DNA of 27,448 nt, from positions 1 through 27,448 of the forward strand of contig CAMLCW010000018.1 of NCBI GenBank assembly GCA_946478645.1, written 5' to 3'. This document shows positions 5,043 through 12,373 of this stretch, in pieces. The DNA is from an uncultured Variovorax sp. (GTDB lineage: Bacteria; Pseudomonadota; Gammaproteobacteria; Burkholderiales; Burkholderiaceae). The notes beneath the pieces were generated by a model that worked only from the letters and a program-made list of their open reading frames with translations, was not told where the DNA came from and made no database searches. The position numbers and the translations under genes were made by a program. Each line of letters begins with the position of its first letter. Within the stretch, counting starts at the first letter, position 1.

Positions 5043-7214
5043 ATGTCTGTCTCCACCCACGGCCTTCGCGTCCATCGCGGCCCGCAAGTGCTTCGCGCTG
5101 CGGTGGAGCTGCTGTCCTCGATGCGCTTCGCGATCGCGCTGCTCACGGTCATATGCATCGCATCGATCATCGGCACCGTGCTCAAGCAGCACGAGCCCAT
5201 CAACAACTACATCAACCAGTTCGGGCCTTTCTGGGCCGAGCTGTTCCGTGCGGCCCGGCTCGATTCGGTCTACAGCGCCTGGTGGTTCCTGCTGATCCTG
5301 CTGTTCCTGGTGGTCAGCACGTCGCTGTGCATTGCGCGCAACACGCCGCGCATCCTGGTGGACCTCAAGACCTTCAAGGAAGACATCCGCGCGCAGAGCC
5401 TCAAGGCGTTCGGCCAGCGCGCCGAGAGCCAGCTCGAAGAGGCGCCTGCGGCCGCGGCCAACCGCATCGGCCAGCTGCTCGTGAGCGGCGGCTGGAAGGT
5501 CAAGCTGCAGCAGCGCGACGGTGCCGACGCACAGGCCGGCGCGGGCTGGATGGTGGCGGCACGCGCGGGCGGCGCCCACAAGCTCGGCTACATCGCCGCG
5601 CACAGCGCGATCGTGCTGGTCTGCATCGGCGGCCTGCTCGACGGCGACCTCGTGGTGCGCGCACAGACCTGGTTCAACGGCAAGAGCGTGTTCACCGGCG
5701 GCGGCATGATCGCCGACGTGGCTCCCGAGCATCGGCTGTCGCCGCGCAACCCCACCTTCCGCGGCAACATCCTCGTGCCCGAGGGCGGGCAGGGCAGCGT
5801 GGCCATCCTGCAGCAGTCCGACGGCGTGCTGCTGCAGGAGCTGCCGTTCTCGATCGAGCTCAAGAAGTTCATCGTCGACTACTACTCGACCGGCATGCCC
5901 AAGCTGTTTGCGAGCGAGGTGGTGCTGCATGACCGCGAGACCGGCGCGCAGGTGCCGGCACGCATCGAGGTCAACCATCCCGCGAGCTACAAGGGCGTGG
6001 AGATCTACCAGTCGAGCTTCGACGACGGGGGCTCGCGCGTGAAGCTCAAGGCCGTGCCGATGGCGGCTGCGGCCAAGCCGTTCGAGGTCGAAGGCGTGAT
6101 CGGCGGCCCGAGCACCGAGATCACCAACGGCACCGAGAAGCTCACGCTCGAGTACGCCGCATTGCGCGTGATCAATGTCGAGAACTTCGCAGACGGCGGC
6201 GCGCTGGGCAGTAGCGTGGACGTGCGCAAGGTCGACCTGCGCCAAGACATCGCGTCGCGCTTCGGCGCGGCCAACAAGACCAACAAGCCGAAGGAACTGC
6301 GCAACATCGGCCCGAGCTTCGGCTACAAGCTGCGCGATGCCGCCGGCCAGGCGCGCGAGTACCAGAACTACATGGTGCCGGTCGACATGGGCGACGGCCA
6401 GCCCGTGTTCCTGCTCGGCATGCGCGAGAAGCCCGAGGAGCCGTTCCGCTACCTGCGCGTGCCGGCCGACGAGCAGGGTTCGATGGACGGCTTCGTGCGC
6501 ATGCGCGCCGCGCTGGCCGATGCCGACACCCGGGCGCGCGCGGTGGCGCGCTACGTCGCCAAGGCGGCCGATCCGAAGCGGCCCGAGATGGCCGAGCAAC
6601 TGCGCGTGTCGGCGGCGCGCGCGCTGGCCCTGTTTGCCGGCAGCGAGCGCGCCAAGGCCGACGCGAGCACGCTCGGCGGCTGGCAGGCGATCGCGGAATT
6701 CATGGAGGCCAATGTGCCCGAGGCCGAGCGCGAGCGCGCTGGCGCGGTGCTGGTTCGCATCCTCAACGACGTGCTGTTCGAAGTGCTCAACCTGAGCCGT
6801 GAGAGCGCGGGGCTTGGGGCATTGCCGAGCGAGCCGAAGTCGCAGGCCTTCCTGACCCAGGCAGTGCTCGCCATCAGCGACGCCTATTTCTATCCGGCAC
6901 CGGTCGCGATGATGATGACCGACTTCACCCAGGTGCAGGCCAGCGTCTTCCAGGTGGCGCGTGCGCCCGGCAAGAACGTGGTCTATCTGGGCTGTCTGTT
7001 GCTGATCATCGGAATTTTTGCCATGCTGTACGTGCGCGAGCGCCGTCTCTGGGTGTGGCTGACACCCGCCACCGGCGCCGGGGACACCGCTGCCGCGACC
7101 GCCGCGACGATGGCCTTCTCCGTCAATCGCAAGACCATCGACAGCGACCGCGAGTTCGAGCACCTCAAGCACAAGCTGCTCGCCCTGAAAAAAGAAGAGC
7201 CGGCCTCACCATGA
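5043..7214 (+). CDS. resB: Cytochrome c biogenesis protein ResB (Ccs1)
   Basis: ResB and ResC form the System II machine that moves haem across the membrane and ligates it to CxxCH motifs of apocytochromes. The 723-residue protein has membrane segments at about 27-47, 80-99, 180-200 and 645-665. Between the last two lies a large periplasmic domain with family landmarks IGTVLKQHEP, IARNTPRIL, LPFSIELKKFIVDYYSTG and NHPASYKGVEIYQSSF. The length is normal for proteobacterial ResB. The ATG at 5043 lacks a Shine-Dalgarno; the sequence before it is pyrimidine-rich (5004-5039), and I see no clear promoter after the upstream terminator. The stop overlaps the resC start (ATGA at 7211-7214), so the pair is translationally coupled. 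Confidence 0.95.
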   Translation: MSVSTHGLRVHRGPQVLRAAVELLSSMRFAIALLTVICIASIIGTVLKQHEPINNYINQFGPFWAELFRAARLDSVYSAWWFLLILLFLVVSTSLCIARNTPRILVDLKTFKEDIRAQSLKAFGQRAESQLEEAPAAAANRIGQLLVSGGWKVKLQQRDGADAQAGAGWMVAARAGGAHKLGYIAAHSAIVLVCIGGLLDGDLVVRAQTWFNGKSVFTGGGMIADVAPEHRLSPRNPTFRGNILVPEGGQGSVAILQQSDGVLLQELPFSIELKKFIVDYYSTGMPKLFASEVVLHDRETGAQVPARIEVNHPASYKGVEIYQSSFDDGGSRVKLKAVPMAAAAKPFEVEGVIGGPSTEITNGTEKLTLEYAALRVINVENFADGGALGSSVDVRKVDLRQDIASRFGAANKTNKPKELRNIGPSFGYKLRDAAGQAREYQNYMVPVDMGDGQPVFLLGMREKPEEPFRYLRVPADEQGSMDGFVRMRAALADADTRARAVARYVAKAADPKRPEMAEQLRVSAARALALFAGSERAKADASTLGGWQAIAEFMEANVPEAERERAGAVLVRILNDVLFEVLNLSRESAGLGALPSEPKSQAFLTQAVLAISDAYFYPAPVAMMMTDFTQVQASVFQVARAPGKNVVYLGCLLLIIGIFAMLYVRERRLWVWLTPATGAGDTAAATAATMAFSVNRKTIDSDREFEHLKHKLLALKKEEPASP

Positions 7215-8527
7215 ACACCACCACTCTCACGCTCAACGAAAGCTGGCTCTCGCGGCGCAGCCTGTTCGACTGGCTCTTCGCCGCGCTGGTCATTGCGGGC
7301 GGCCTGTTCGCGCTGGCCCAGTATGCCGGCGCGATGGACAACTACGAGAAGCCCATCCTCGTGGGCGCGATGATTTCCATCATTGCCATCTGCTGGTTCT
7401 GGCGGCCGCTGCGCGTGCTGGCGATCGTCGTCGCGGCGGCCTCGCTGCTGGCCATCGCGTCCTACCAGGGCGACCTGGCGCGCGCCGAGACGGTGTTCTG
7501 GCTCAAGTACTTCCTTTCGAGCCAGTCGGCCATCCTCTGGATGAGCGTGCTGTTCTTCATGAGCACGCTCTTCTACTGGCTGGGCCTGTTCGGCGGCAAG
7601 CAGGGCGATGCGCTCGAGACCATCGCGTCGCGGCTGGCCTGGGCCGCCGTCACGATGGCGCTGATCGGCACCATGGTGCGCTGGTACGAAAGCCACCAGA
7701 TCGGCCCCGACATCGGCCACATCCCGGTGAGCAACCTCTACGAGGTGTTCGTGCTGTTCTGCTGGCTCACCACCGCGTTCTACCTGTACTACGAAGAGCG
7801 TTACCGCACGCGCTCGCTCGGCGCCTTCGTGATGCTCGTCGTGAGTGCCGCCGTCGGCTTCCTGCTCTGGTACACGCTGGTGCGCGAAGCGCACGAGATT
7901 CAGCCGCTGGTGCCGGCGCTGCAGAGCTGGTGGATGAAGGTGCACGTGCCCGCCAACTTCATCGGCTACGGCACCTTCGCGCTCGCGGCCATGGTCGCCT
8001 TCGCCTACCTCGTCAAGGAGCAGGCGAGCGAAACACGCTGGTACAAGCTCACGCCGATCTGGCTGCTGGGCGTGGCGCTGTGCTTCGTGCCCGTGGCCTT
8101 CCGCCAGCGCGCGCAGGAAGCCGGCGGCAGCTACTGGGTGGTCTACGCCGCCATCTCCGCGCTCATCGCCGCGGGCATCCTTTTCGGCCGCAAGCGCATT
8201 GCCGCGCGGCTGCCGGCCAACGAGGTGCTCGACGACGTGATGTACAAGTCGATCACGGTCGGTTTCGCCTTCTTCACCATTGCCACCGTGCTCGGCGCGC
8301 TGTGGGCGGCCGATGCCTGGGGCGGCTACTGGAGCTGGGACCCGAAGGAAACCTGGGCCCTGATCGTCTGGCTCAACTACGCCGCCTGGCTGCACATGCG
8401 CCTGGTCAAGGGCCTGCGCGGCACCGTGGCCGCATGGTGGGCGCTGGCGGGGCTGGCCGTGACCACCTTCGCCTTCCTTGGCGTGAACATGTTCCTGAGC
8501 GGGTTGCACAGTTACGGCACGCTTTGA
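7211..8527 (+). CDS. resC: Cytochrome c biogenesis protein ResC (CcsA; often annotated CcsB)
   Basis: This is the haem-handling partner of ResB. The 438-residue polytopic protein has many hydrophobic segments and the WWD-type signature WGGYWSWDPKETWAL near residues 370-384, which binds haem on the periplasmic face. Conserved His candidates flank it: VHVPANF upstream, and YAAWLHMR and the C-terminal GLHSYG downstream. Its NCBI-style name is confusing: this family is called ResC, CcsA or CcsB by different sources. Two extra N-terminal membrane segments before the core (to about residue 100) match proteobacterial versions. It starts in an ATGA overlap with resB and is followed by a structured intergenic region before msrP. 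Confidence 0.94.
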   Translation: MNTTTLTLNESWLSRRSLFDWLFAALVIAGGLFALAQYAGAMDNYEKPILVGAMISIIAICWFWRPLRVLAIVVAAASLLAIASYQGDLARAETVFWLKYFLSSQSAILWMSVLFFMSTLFYWLGLFGGKQGDALETIASRLAWAAVTMALIGTMVRWYESHQIGPDIGHIPVSNLYEVFVLFCWLTTAFYLYYEERYRTRSLGAFVMLVVSAAVGFLLWYTLVREAHEIQPLVPALQSWWMKVHVPANFIGYGTFALAAMVAFAYLVKEQASETRWYKLTPIWLLGVALCFVPVAFRQRAQEAGGSYWVVYAAISALIAAGILFGRKRIAARLPANEVLDDVMYKSITVGFAFFTIATVLGALWAADAWGGYWSWDPKETWALIVWLNYAAWLHMRLVKGLRGTVAAWWALAGLAVTTFAFLGVNMFLSGLHSYGTL

Positions 8528-8561
8528 GCGGCAGGAGGGTTTTTCGCGAAGAATGAAACCG

Positions 8562-8610
8562 CGCACTGTGAAAGTGCGTAACCGAAGCAGGGGGAGTCGC
8601 GAACTACCCC
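8562..8610 (+). promoter_or_regulatory. Two hairpins in the msrP leader
   Basis: The 113-nt gap between resC and msrP holds two well-formed stems. CGCACT/AGTGCG (8562-8567 and 8573-8578) closes a 5-base loop. GGGG-AGT pairs with ACT-(A bulge)-CCCC (8591-8597 and 8603-8610). A palindrome TTCGCGAA lies upstream at 8543-8550. None is followed by a T-run, so these are not ordinary terminators. They could be a leader structure controlling msrPQ or an operator. I do not recognise a known motif, and the ribosome binding site of msrP is weak (AAAGG, 8629-8633). Confidence 0.4.
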
Positions 8611-8640
8611 GAGCAAACGATTCACGCGAAAGGCCACATC

Positions 8641-9663
8641 ATGACGTTCCATTTCCGTCCGCAGGATCGCAGCAGCGGTTTCATCCACCCGGTTGCCAGT
8701 GAAATCACGCCGCGCGAGGTCTATGAGCGCCGGCGCGACCTGCTGAAGCTCATGGCCGGCGGCATGGCAGGGGCTGCGCTGGCAGGCTTTGCGGCGCGCG
8801 AAGCCTTTGCCCAGGGCGCCGGGCCGCACAAGCTGGCGTTGCTGCCCGGCGTCAAGTCGGCCGTGCCCGGTGCGCAAACCATGGAAAAGCTCACCGACTA
8901 CAAGGAAGCCACGACATACAACAATTTCTACGAGTTCGGCACCGACAAGAGCGATCCCGCGCGAAACGCCGGCACGCTCAAGACGCGTCCCTGGACCGTG
9001 GAGGTCGAGGGGCTGGTCAAGAAGCCCGGCAAGTACGGCATCGAAGACCTGCTCAAACTCAGCGCGCAGGAAGAACGCATCTATCGCCTGCGCTGCGTCG
9101 AGGGCTGGTCGATGGTCATCCCGTGGGTGGGCTATTCGCTGGCCGAACTCATCAAGCGCGTCGAGCCGCAGGGCAACGCAAAGTTCGTCGAGTTCGTGAC
9201 GCTCGCCGATCCCAAGACCATGCCCTACGTCGGTTCGCGCGTGCTCGACTGGCCCTACGTCGAGGGCCTGCGCATGGACGAGGCCATGCATCCGCTCACG
9301 CTGCTGGCCTTCGGCATGTACGGCGAGGTGCTGCCGAACCAGAACGGCGCGCCGGTGCGCCTCGTCGTGCCGTGGAAATACGGTTTCAAGTCGGCCAAGT
9401 CGATCGTGAAGATCCGCTTCGTCGAGAAGGAACCCAGCACCGCCTGGAACAAGGCCGCAGCCAACGAGTACGGCTTCTATTCGAACGTGAATCCGAACGT
9501 CGACCATCCGCGCTGGAGCCAGGCCACCGAGCGCCGGATCGGCGAAGGTGGCGGTGGCTTCGGCGGGCTGTTCGCCAAGCGCCACAAGACGCTGATGTTC
9601 AACGGCTACGAAGCCCAGGTCGGGCAGCTCTACGCCGGCATGGACCTGAAGAAGAACTTCTGA
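8641..9663 (+). CDS. msrP: Protein-methionine-sulfoxide reductase catalytic subunit MsrP (YedY)
   Basis: MsrP is a periplasmic molybdenum-cofactor enzyme that reduces methionine sulfoxide in oxidised envelope proteins. The 340-residue precursor has a twin-arginine export signal ([13 protein letters not shown], residues 29-41, then a hydrophobic stretch to about 57), as expected because the cofactor is inserted before export. The molybdenum-ligating cysteine is Cys152 in [10 protein letters not shown]. Other family blocks are [23 protein letters not shown] and [12 protein letters not shown]. The C-terminal [12 protein letters not shown] is also typical. The ATG at 8641 starts a typical 31-residue lead to the twin arginines. 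msrQ follows after 37 nt and is its membrane electron donor. Confidence 0.96.
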   Translation: MTFHFRPQDRSSGFIHPVASEITPREVYERRRDLLKLMAGGMAGAALAGFAAREAFAQGAGPHKLALLPGVKSAVPGAQTMEKLTDYKEATTYNNFYEFGTDKSDPARNAGTLKTRPWTVEVEGLVKKPGKYGIEDLLKLSAQEERIYRLRCVEGWSMVIPWVGYSLAELIKRVEPQGNAKFVEFVTLADPKTMPYVGSRVLDWPYVEGLRMDEAMHPLTLLAFGMYGEVLPNQNGAPVRLVVPWKYGFKSAKSIVKIRFVEKEPSTAWNKAAANEYGFYSNVNPNVDHPRWSQATERRIGEGGGGFGGLFAKRHKTLMFNGYEAQVGQLYAGMDLKKNF

Positions 9664-9700
9664 GACTGCGCCGACCTTCGGGCTCGGCGCGCATCGCCCC

Positions 9701-10348
9701 ATGAACAAGCTGCTCTTGCACCCGGCGGCCAAGCCGCTCGTCTTCCTGCTGTGCCTGCTGCCGTTTGCCTGGCTGGTGTATGGCGCCTTCACGCAGCAAT
9801 TGGGAGCCAATCCCCAGGAGTTCCTGATCCGCGCCACCGGCGACTGGACGCTGCGCTTTCTCTGCATCGTGCTCGCGGTGACGCCGCTGCGGGTCATGGC
9901 CAAGCTCAGCGCGCTGGCGCGCTTTCGCCGCATGCTGGGGCTGTACGTGTACTTCTACGTGGTGCTGCATCTGCTGTGCTACAGCCTCTTCGACAAGGGC
10001 TTCGACTGGGGCGAGATCGCGAGCGACATCGTCAAGCGGCCGTTCATCCTCGTGGGGTTCTCGGCCTTCGTGCTGCTGACGCCGCTGGCCGCGACCTCCT
10101 TCAACCGCGCGATCAAGGCCCTGGGCGCGAAGCGCTGGCAGATGCTGCACAAGCTGGTCTACCTGATCGCCGGCCTCGGCCTGCTGCACTTCTTCTGGAT
10201 GCGCGCCGGCAAGAACAATTTTGCCGAGGTGTTCGTCTACGCGGGCATCATCGCGGTGCTGCTGGCCTGGCGCGTGTGGCATGCGATGCGCACGCGCAGG
10301 CCGAAGCCCTCCGCGGCAAGCGGTGCGCGCGGCAGCAGCGCCGGTTGA
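9701..10348 (+). CDS. msrQ: Haem-binding membrane subunit MsrQ (YedZ)
   Basis: MsrQ is the b-haem membrane protein that passes electrons from the quinone pool or flavin reductases to MsrP. The 215-residue protein belongs to the ferric-reductase-like transmembrane family and shows about six hydrophobic segments. Likely haem-ligating histidines lie in YFYVVLHLLCY and in KLVYLIAGLGLLHFFWM. The motif RFRRMLGLYVYFY after segment 2 and the KRWQMLHKLVYL loop are characteristic. It is co-oriented with msrP, with a 37-nt gap. The C-terminus is a short basic, Ser/Gly-rich tail. The gene converges on lysA, leaving only 27 bases between the two stops and no obvious terminator. Confidence 0.94.
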   Translation: MNKLLLHPAAKPLVFLLCLLPFAWLVYGAFTQQLGANPQEFLIRATGDWTLRFLCIVLAVTPLRVMAKLSALARFRRMLGLYVYFYVVLHLLCYSLFDKGFDWGEIASDIVKRPFILVGFSAFVLLTPLAATSFNRAIKALGAKRWQMLHKLVYLIAGLGLLHFFWMRAGKNNFAEVFVYAGIIAVLLAWRVWHAMRTRRPKPSAASGARGSSAG

Positions 10349-10375
10349 GCGTTGCCGGGCCGGCGTGCGGGCCGC

Positions 10376-11659
10376 TCAGCCGTCGATCTGCTGCTCGGTG
10401 CGCAGCTGGTCTTCCATCGTTTCGCGGCGGCGAATCAGCCGCGCCTCCTGGCCGCTCACGAGCACTTCGGCCGCACGCCCGCGCGTGTTGTAGTTGCTCG
10501 CCATGCTCATGCAATAGGCGCCGGCGGACAGCACGGCGAGCCGGTCGCCGGCCACCGCGTTGAGCGCCCGGTCGCGTCCGATCCAGTCGCCGCTCTCGCA
10601 GACCGGGCCGACCACGTCGTAGGTCGTGCTCTCGCCGGCGCGCGCGCGCAGCGGCACGATCCGCTGGAACGCCTGGTACATCGCGGGCCGCGGCAGGTCG
10701 TTCATGGCGGCATCGACGATGCAGAAGCTCTTCTCCTGCCCGGGCTTGGTGTAGAGCACCTCGGTCACGCAGACACCCGCATTGCCCACCAGCGAGCGAC
10801 CCGGCTCGATGACCAGCTTGCGCCGGCCGAAGCCGCGCGCATCGAGCTTGGCGAGCAGCTGCTGCCAGAGCGCATCGGCCTTGGGCGGCACTTCGCCGTT
10901 GTAGTCGATGCCCAGGCCGCCGCCGAAGTCAAGGTGGTGGATCGGCACGCCGGCCGCCTCGATGGCCTCGACCAGGTCGAGCACCCGGTCGCAGGCGTCC
11001 AGGTAGGGCGACGCCTCGGTGATCTGCGAGCCGATGTGGCAATCGATGCCGACCACCTCGATGCCCGCAAGCCCCGCGGCATGCCGGTAGACGTCGACCG
11101 CGCGGTCGTGCGCGATGCCGAACTTGTTGCCCTTGAGGCCGGTCGAGATGTACGGGTGCGTCTTCGGATCGACGTTGGGATTGATACGGATGCTGATCGG
11201 TGCGCGCTTCTTCTCGGCCAGCGCGACCTCGTTGAGCACGTCGAGCTCGGCTTCGCTCTCGACGTTGAAGCAGGCGATGCCGGCTGCGAGCGCCTGGCGC
11301 ATCTCGGCGCGGGTCTTGCCGACGCCCGAGAAGATGATCTTCGCGGGATCGGCGCCGACCGCCAGCACGCGCGCCAGTTCGCCGCCCGACACGATGTCGA
11401 AGCCGCAGCCCGCCTCGGCGAAGACGCGCAGCACGCCGAGCGATGAATTCGCCTTCATTGCATAGCAGATCAGCGCCTCGCGCCCCTCGAAGCCGCGCTG
11501 GTAGGCCGCCAGCGCGTCGAGCATCCATTGCTTCGAATAGACGAAGAGCGGGGTGCCGTGTTCTCGGGCCAGCGCGTCGAGGCTCAGGCCCTCGACGTGG
11601 AGCGTGCCGCCGTGCTCGGCGATGTGCGGATGGCCGGGGAGCGGGATGTTGGCCGTCAT
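10376..11659 (-). CDS. lysA: Diaminopimelate decarboxylase
   Basis: LysA carries out the last step of lysine biosynthesis, decarboxylating meso-diaminopimelate with pyridoxal phosphate. The 427-residue protein is a fold-type III PLP enzyme. Lys69 in CYAMKANSSLG binds the cofactor. GSGGELARVL-like, IRINPNVDPKTHPYISTG, CHIGSQ, GGGLGIDY and EPGRSLVGNAG blocks follow in order. Cys354 in GPVCESGDW is the partner-subunit active-site cysteine. The length is normal. The ATG at 11659 overlaps the lptM stop (ATGA on the minus strand), indicating an lptM-lysA operon, which is widespread in betaproteobacteria. Confidence 0.97.
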   Translation of the reverse strand: MTANIPLPGHPHIAEHGGTLHVEGLSLDALAREHGTPLFVYSKQWMLDALAAYQRGFEGREALICYAMKANSSLGVLRVFAEAGCGFDIVSGGELARVLAVGADPAKIIFSGVGKTRAEMRQALAAGIACFNVESEAELDVLNEVALAEKKRAPISIRINPNVDPKTHPYISTGLKGNKFGIAHDRAVDVYRHAAGLAGIEVVGIDCHIGSQITEASPYLDACDRVLDLVEAIEAAGVPIHHLDFGGGLGIDYNGEVPPKADALWQQLLAKLDARGFGRRKLVIEPGRSLVGNAGVCVTEVLYTKPGQEKSFCIVDAAMNDLPRPAMYQAFQRIVPLRARAGESTTYDVVGPVCESGDWIGRDRALNAVAGDRLAVLSAGAYCMSMASNYNTRGRAAEVLVSGQEARLIRRRETMEDQLRTEQQIDG

Positions 11660-11910
11660 CGCGTGGCTCCGCTGCCGGCTGGCGCACTGCTCGCCGCGGC
11701 GGGCGGAGGTGCCGCCCGATCGCCCGGCGCGCCGCCGGGAACCAGCAACTGCGGCAGGGTGGCGCGCTGGGCAGCGGCCGGATCGGTGGGCAGGAACAGC
11801 GGTCCGCGCTGCCCGCAAGCCGACAAAACCGCGAAGGCAGCCGCGAGGCCGGCGACCATGAGCGCAGCACGGGTGGGGGCGCTCACTAGAATTTGACGAA
11901 CATTCAACAT
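11656..11910 (-). CDS. lptM: Small lipoprotein LptM (YifL-like)
   Basis: LptM is a small outer-membrane lipoprotein that, in E. coli, helps mature the LptDE lipopolysaccharide translocon. The 84-residue product has a lipoprotein signal with lipobox LSAC (Cys32), followed by the family signature [11 protein letters not shown] Pro/Ala-rich tail of no clear fold comes next. The start is uncertain. The ATG at 11910 lies only 6 bases after a predicted TACAAT -10 box, so the message may be leaderless. A GTG at 11886 would give a shorter signal peptide, still with an Arg, and a 24-nt leader. The stop overlaps the lysA start. The family call is firm because of the [10 protein letters not shown] motif and the lysA linkage. 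Confidence 0.88.
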   Translation of the reverse strand: MLNVRQILVSAPTRAALMVAGLAAAFAVLSACGQRGPLFLPTDPAAAQRATLPQLLVPGGAPGDRAAPPPAAASSAPAGSGATR

Positions 11911-11922
11911 GACGAAATTGTA
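11887..11922. promoter_or_regulatory. Facing -10 boxes of cyaY (+) and lptM-lysA (-)
   Basis: A plus-strand TAGAAT (11887-11892) would start the cyaY transcript near 11899. A minus-strand TACAAT (11922-11917) would start the lptM-lysA transcript near 11910. The two promoters point towards each other, so the RNAs would overlap by about a dozen bases at their 5' ends and RNA polymerase could not occupy both at once. Neither has a clear -35 box. Assignment is by consensus and spacing only. Confidence 0.45.
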
Positions 11923-12255
11923 ATGACCGACTCCGAATACCTGGACCGCGCCGAAGCCGCGCTCGCCGCCATCGAGCAATGCTGCGACCGCATCAACGAT
12001 GCCACCGACGCTGACATCGACAACCAGCGGGTCGGCGGCATGATCACGATCTCATTCAGGAACGGCAGCCAGTTGATCGTGAACCTGCAGAAGCCGCTGC
12101 AGGAAATCTGGCTCGCGGCACGTTCGGGCGGCTATCACTACCGCCACGACGGCCATGCCTGGGTCGACACCAAGACCGGCGAGGAGTTCTTCGCCAACCT
12201 CACGCGCGAAGCCAGCCTGCAGGCCGGCCAGCCATTGGAATTCAAGGCGGCCTGA
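11923..12255 (+). CDS. cyaY: Iron donor protein CyaY (frataxin)
   Basis: CyaY is the bacterial frataxin, an iron-binding regulator of iron-sulfur cluster assembly on IscS. The 110-residue protein has the full frataxin layout: an acidic first helix ([18 protein letters not shown], continuing with Asp-rich turns DATDADID), the beta-sheet core with [19 protein letters not shown] and [17 protein letters not shown], and the C-terminal segment [15 protein letters not shown]. The length is exactly that of the family. I chose the ATG at 11923; a TTG at 11893 lies within the predicted promoter and would add nothing conserved. There is no Shine-Dalgarno. It is divergent from lptM-lysA. Confidence 0.95.
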   Translation: MTDSEYLDRAEAALAAIEQCCDRINDATDADIDNQRVGGMITISFRNGSQLIVNLQKPLQEIWLAARSGGYHYRHDGHAWVDTKTGEEFFANLTREASLQAGQPLEFKAA

Positions 12256-12283
12256 CTCTCCACGCACCAGGCCCCAACCCAGT

Positions 12284-12370
12284 GCACCCGTGGAACGGGC
12301 TTTGCCCGGCCACCGGGTGCGCCCCCCAGTGGGGGGAGGCGGCTACACGAAGTGAGCCGCTTCGGGGGGC
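12284..12370. repeat. Tandem hairpin repeat between convergent cyaY and mrcA
   Basis: Two adjoining palindromes fill the 118-bp gap. The first (12284-12320) pairs GCACCCG with CGGGTGC, then TGG with CCA and CGGGC with GCCCG around a TTT loop. The second (12321-12370) pairs GCCCCCC with GGGGGGC and, inside, GCGGCT with AGCCGC. Its left half can alternatively fold on itself as CCCCCCAGTGGGGGG. The sequence style (CCCCCC...GGGGGG around an AAGTGAGCCGCTTC-like core) is one I associate with abundant intergenic repeats of Variovorax and relatives. It sits 3 bases from the mrcA stop and probably acts as a bidirectional terminator or 3'-end stabiliser. Confidence 0.7.
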
Positions 12371-12373
12371 GTC

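Noticed and set aside
5028..7172. 714-residue open frame antisense to resB
   Set aside because: No start signal or family motif; low-complexity His/Arg/Leu/Ala composition typical of the antisense third-position frame in high-GC genes.
8528..8640. Moco riboswitch before the molybdoenzyme gene msrP
   Set aside because: The region is too short and the two stems do not resemble the multi-helix Moco RNA as I remember it.
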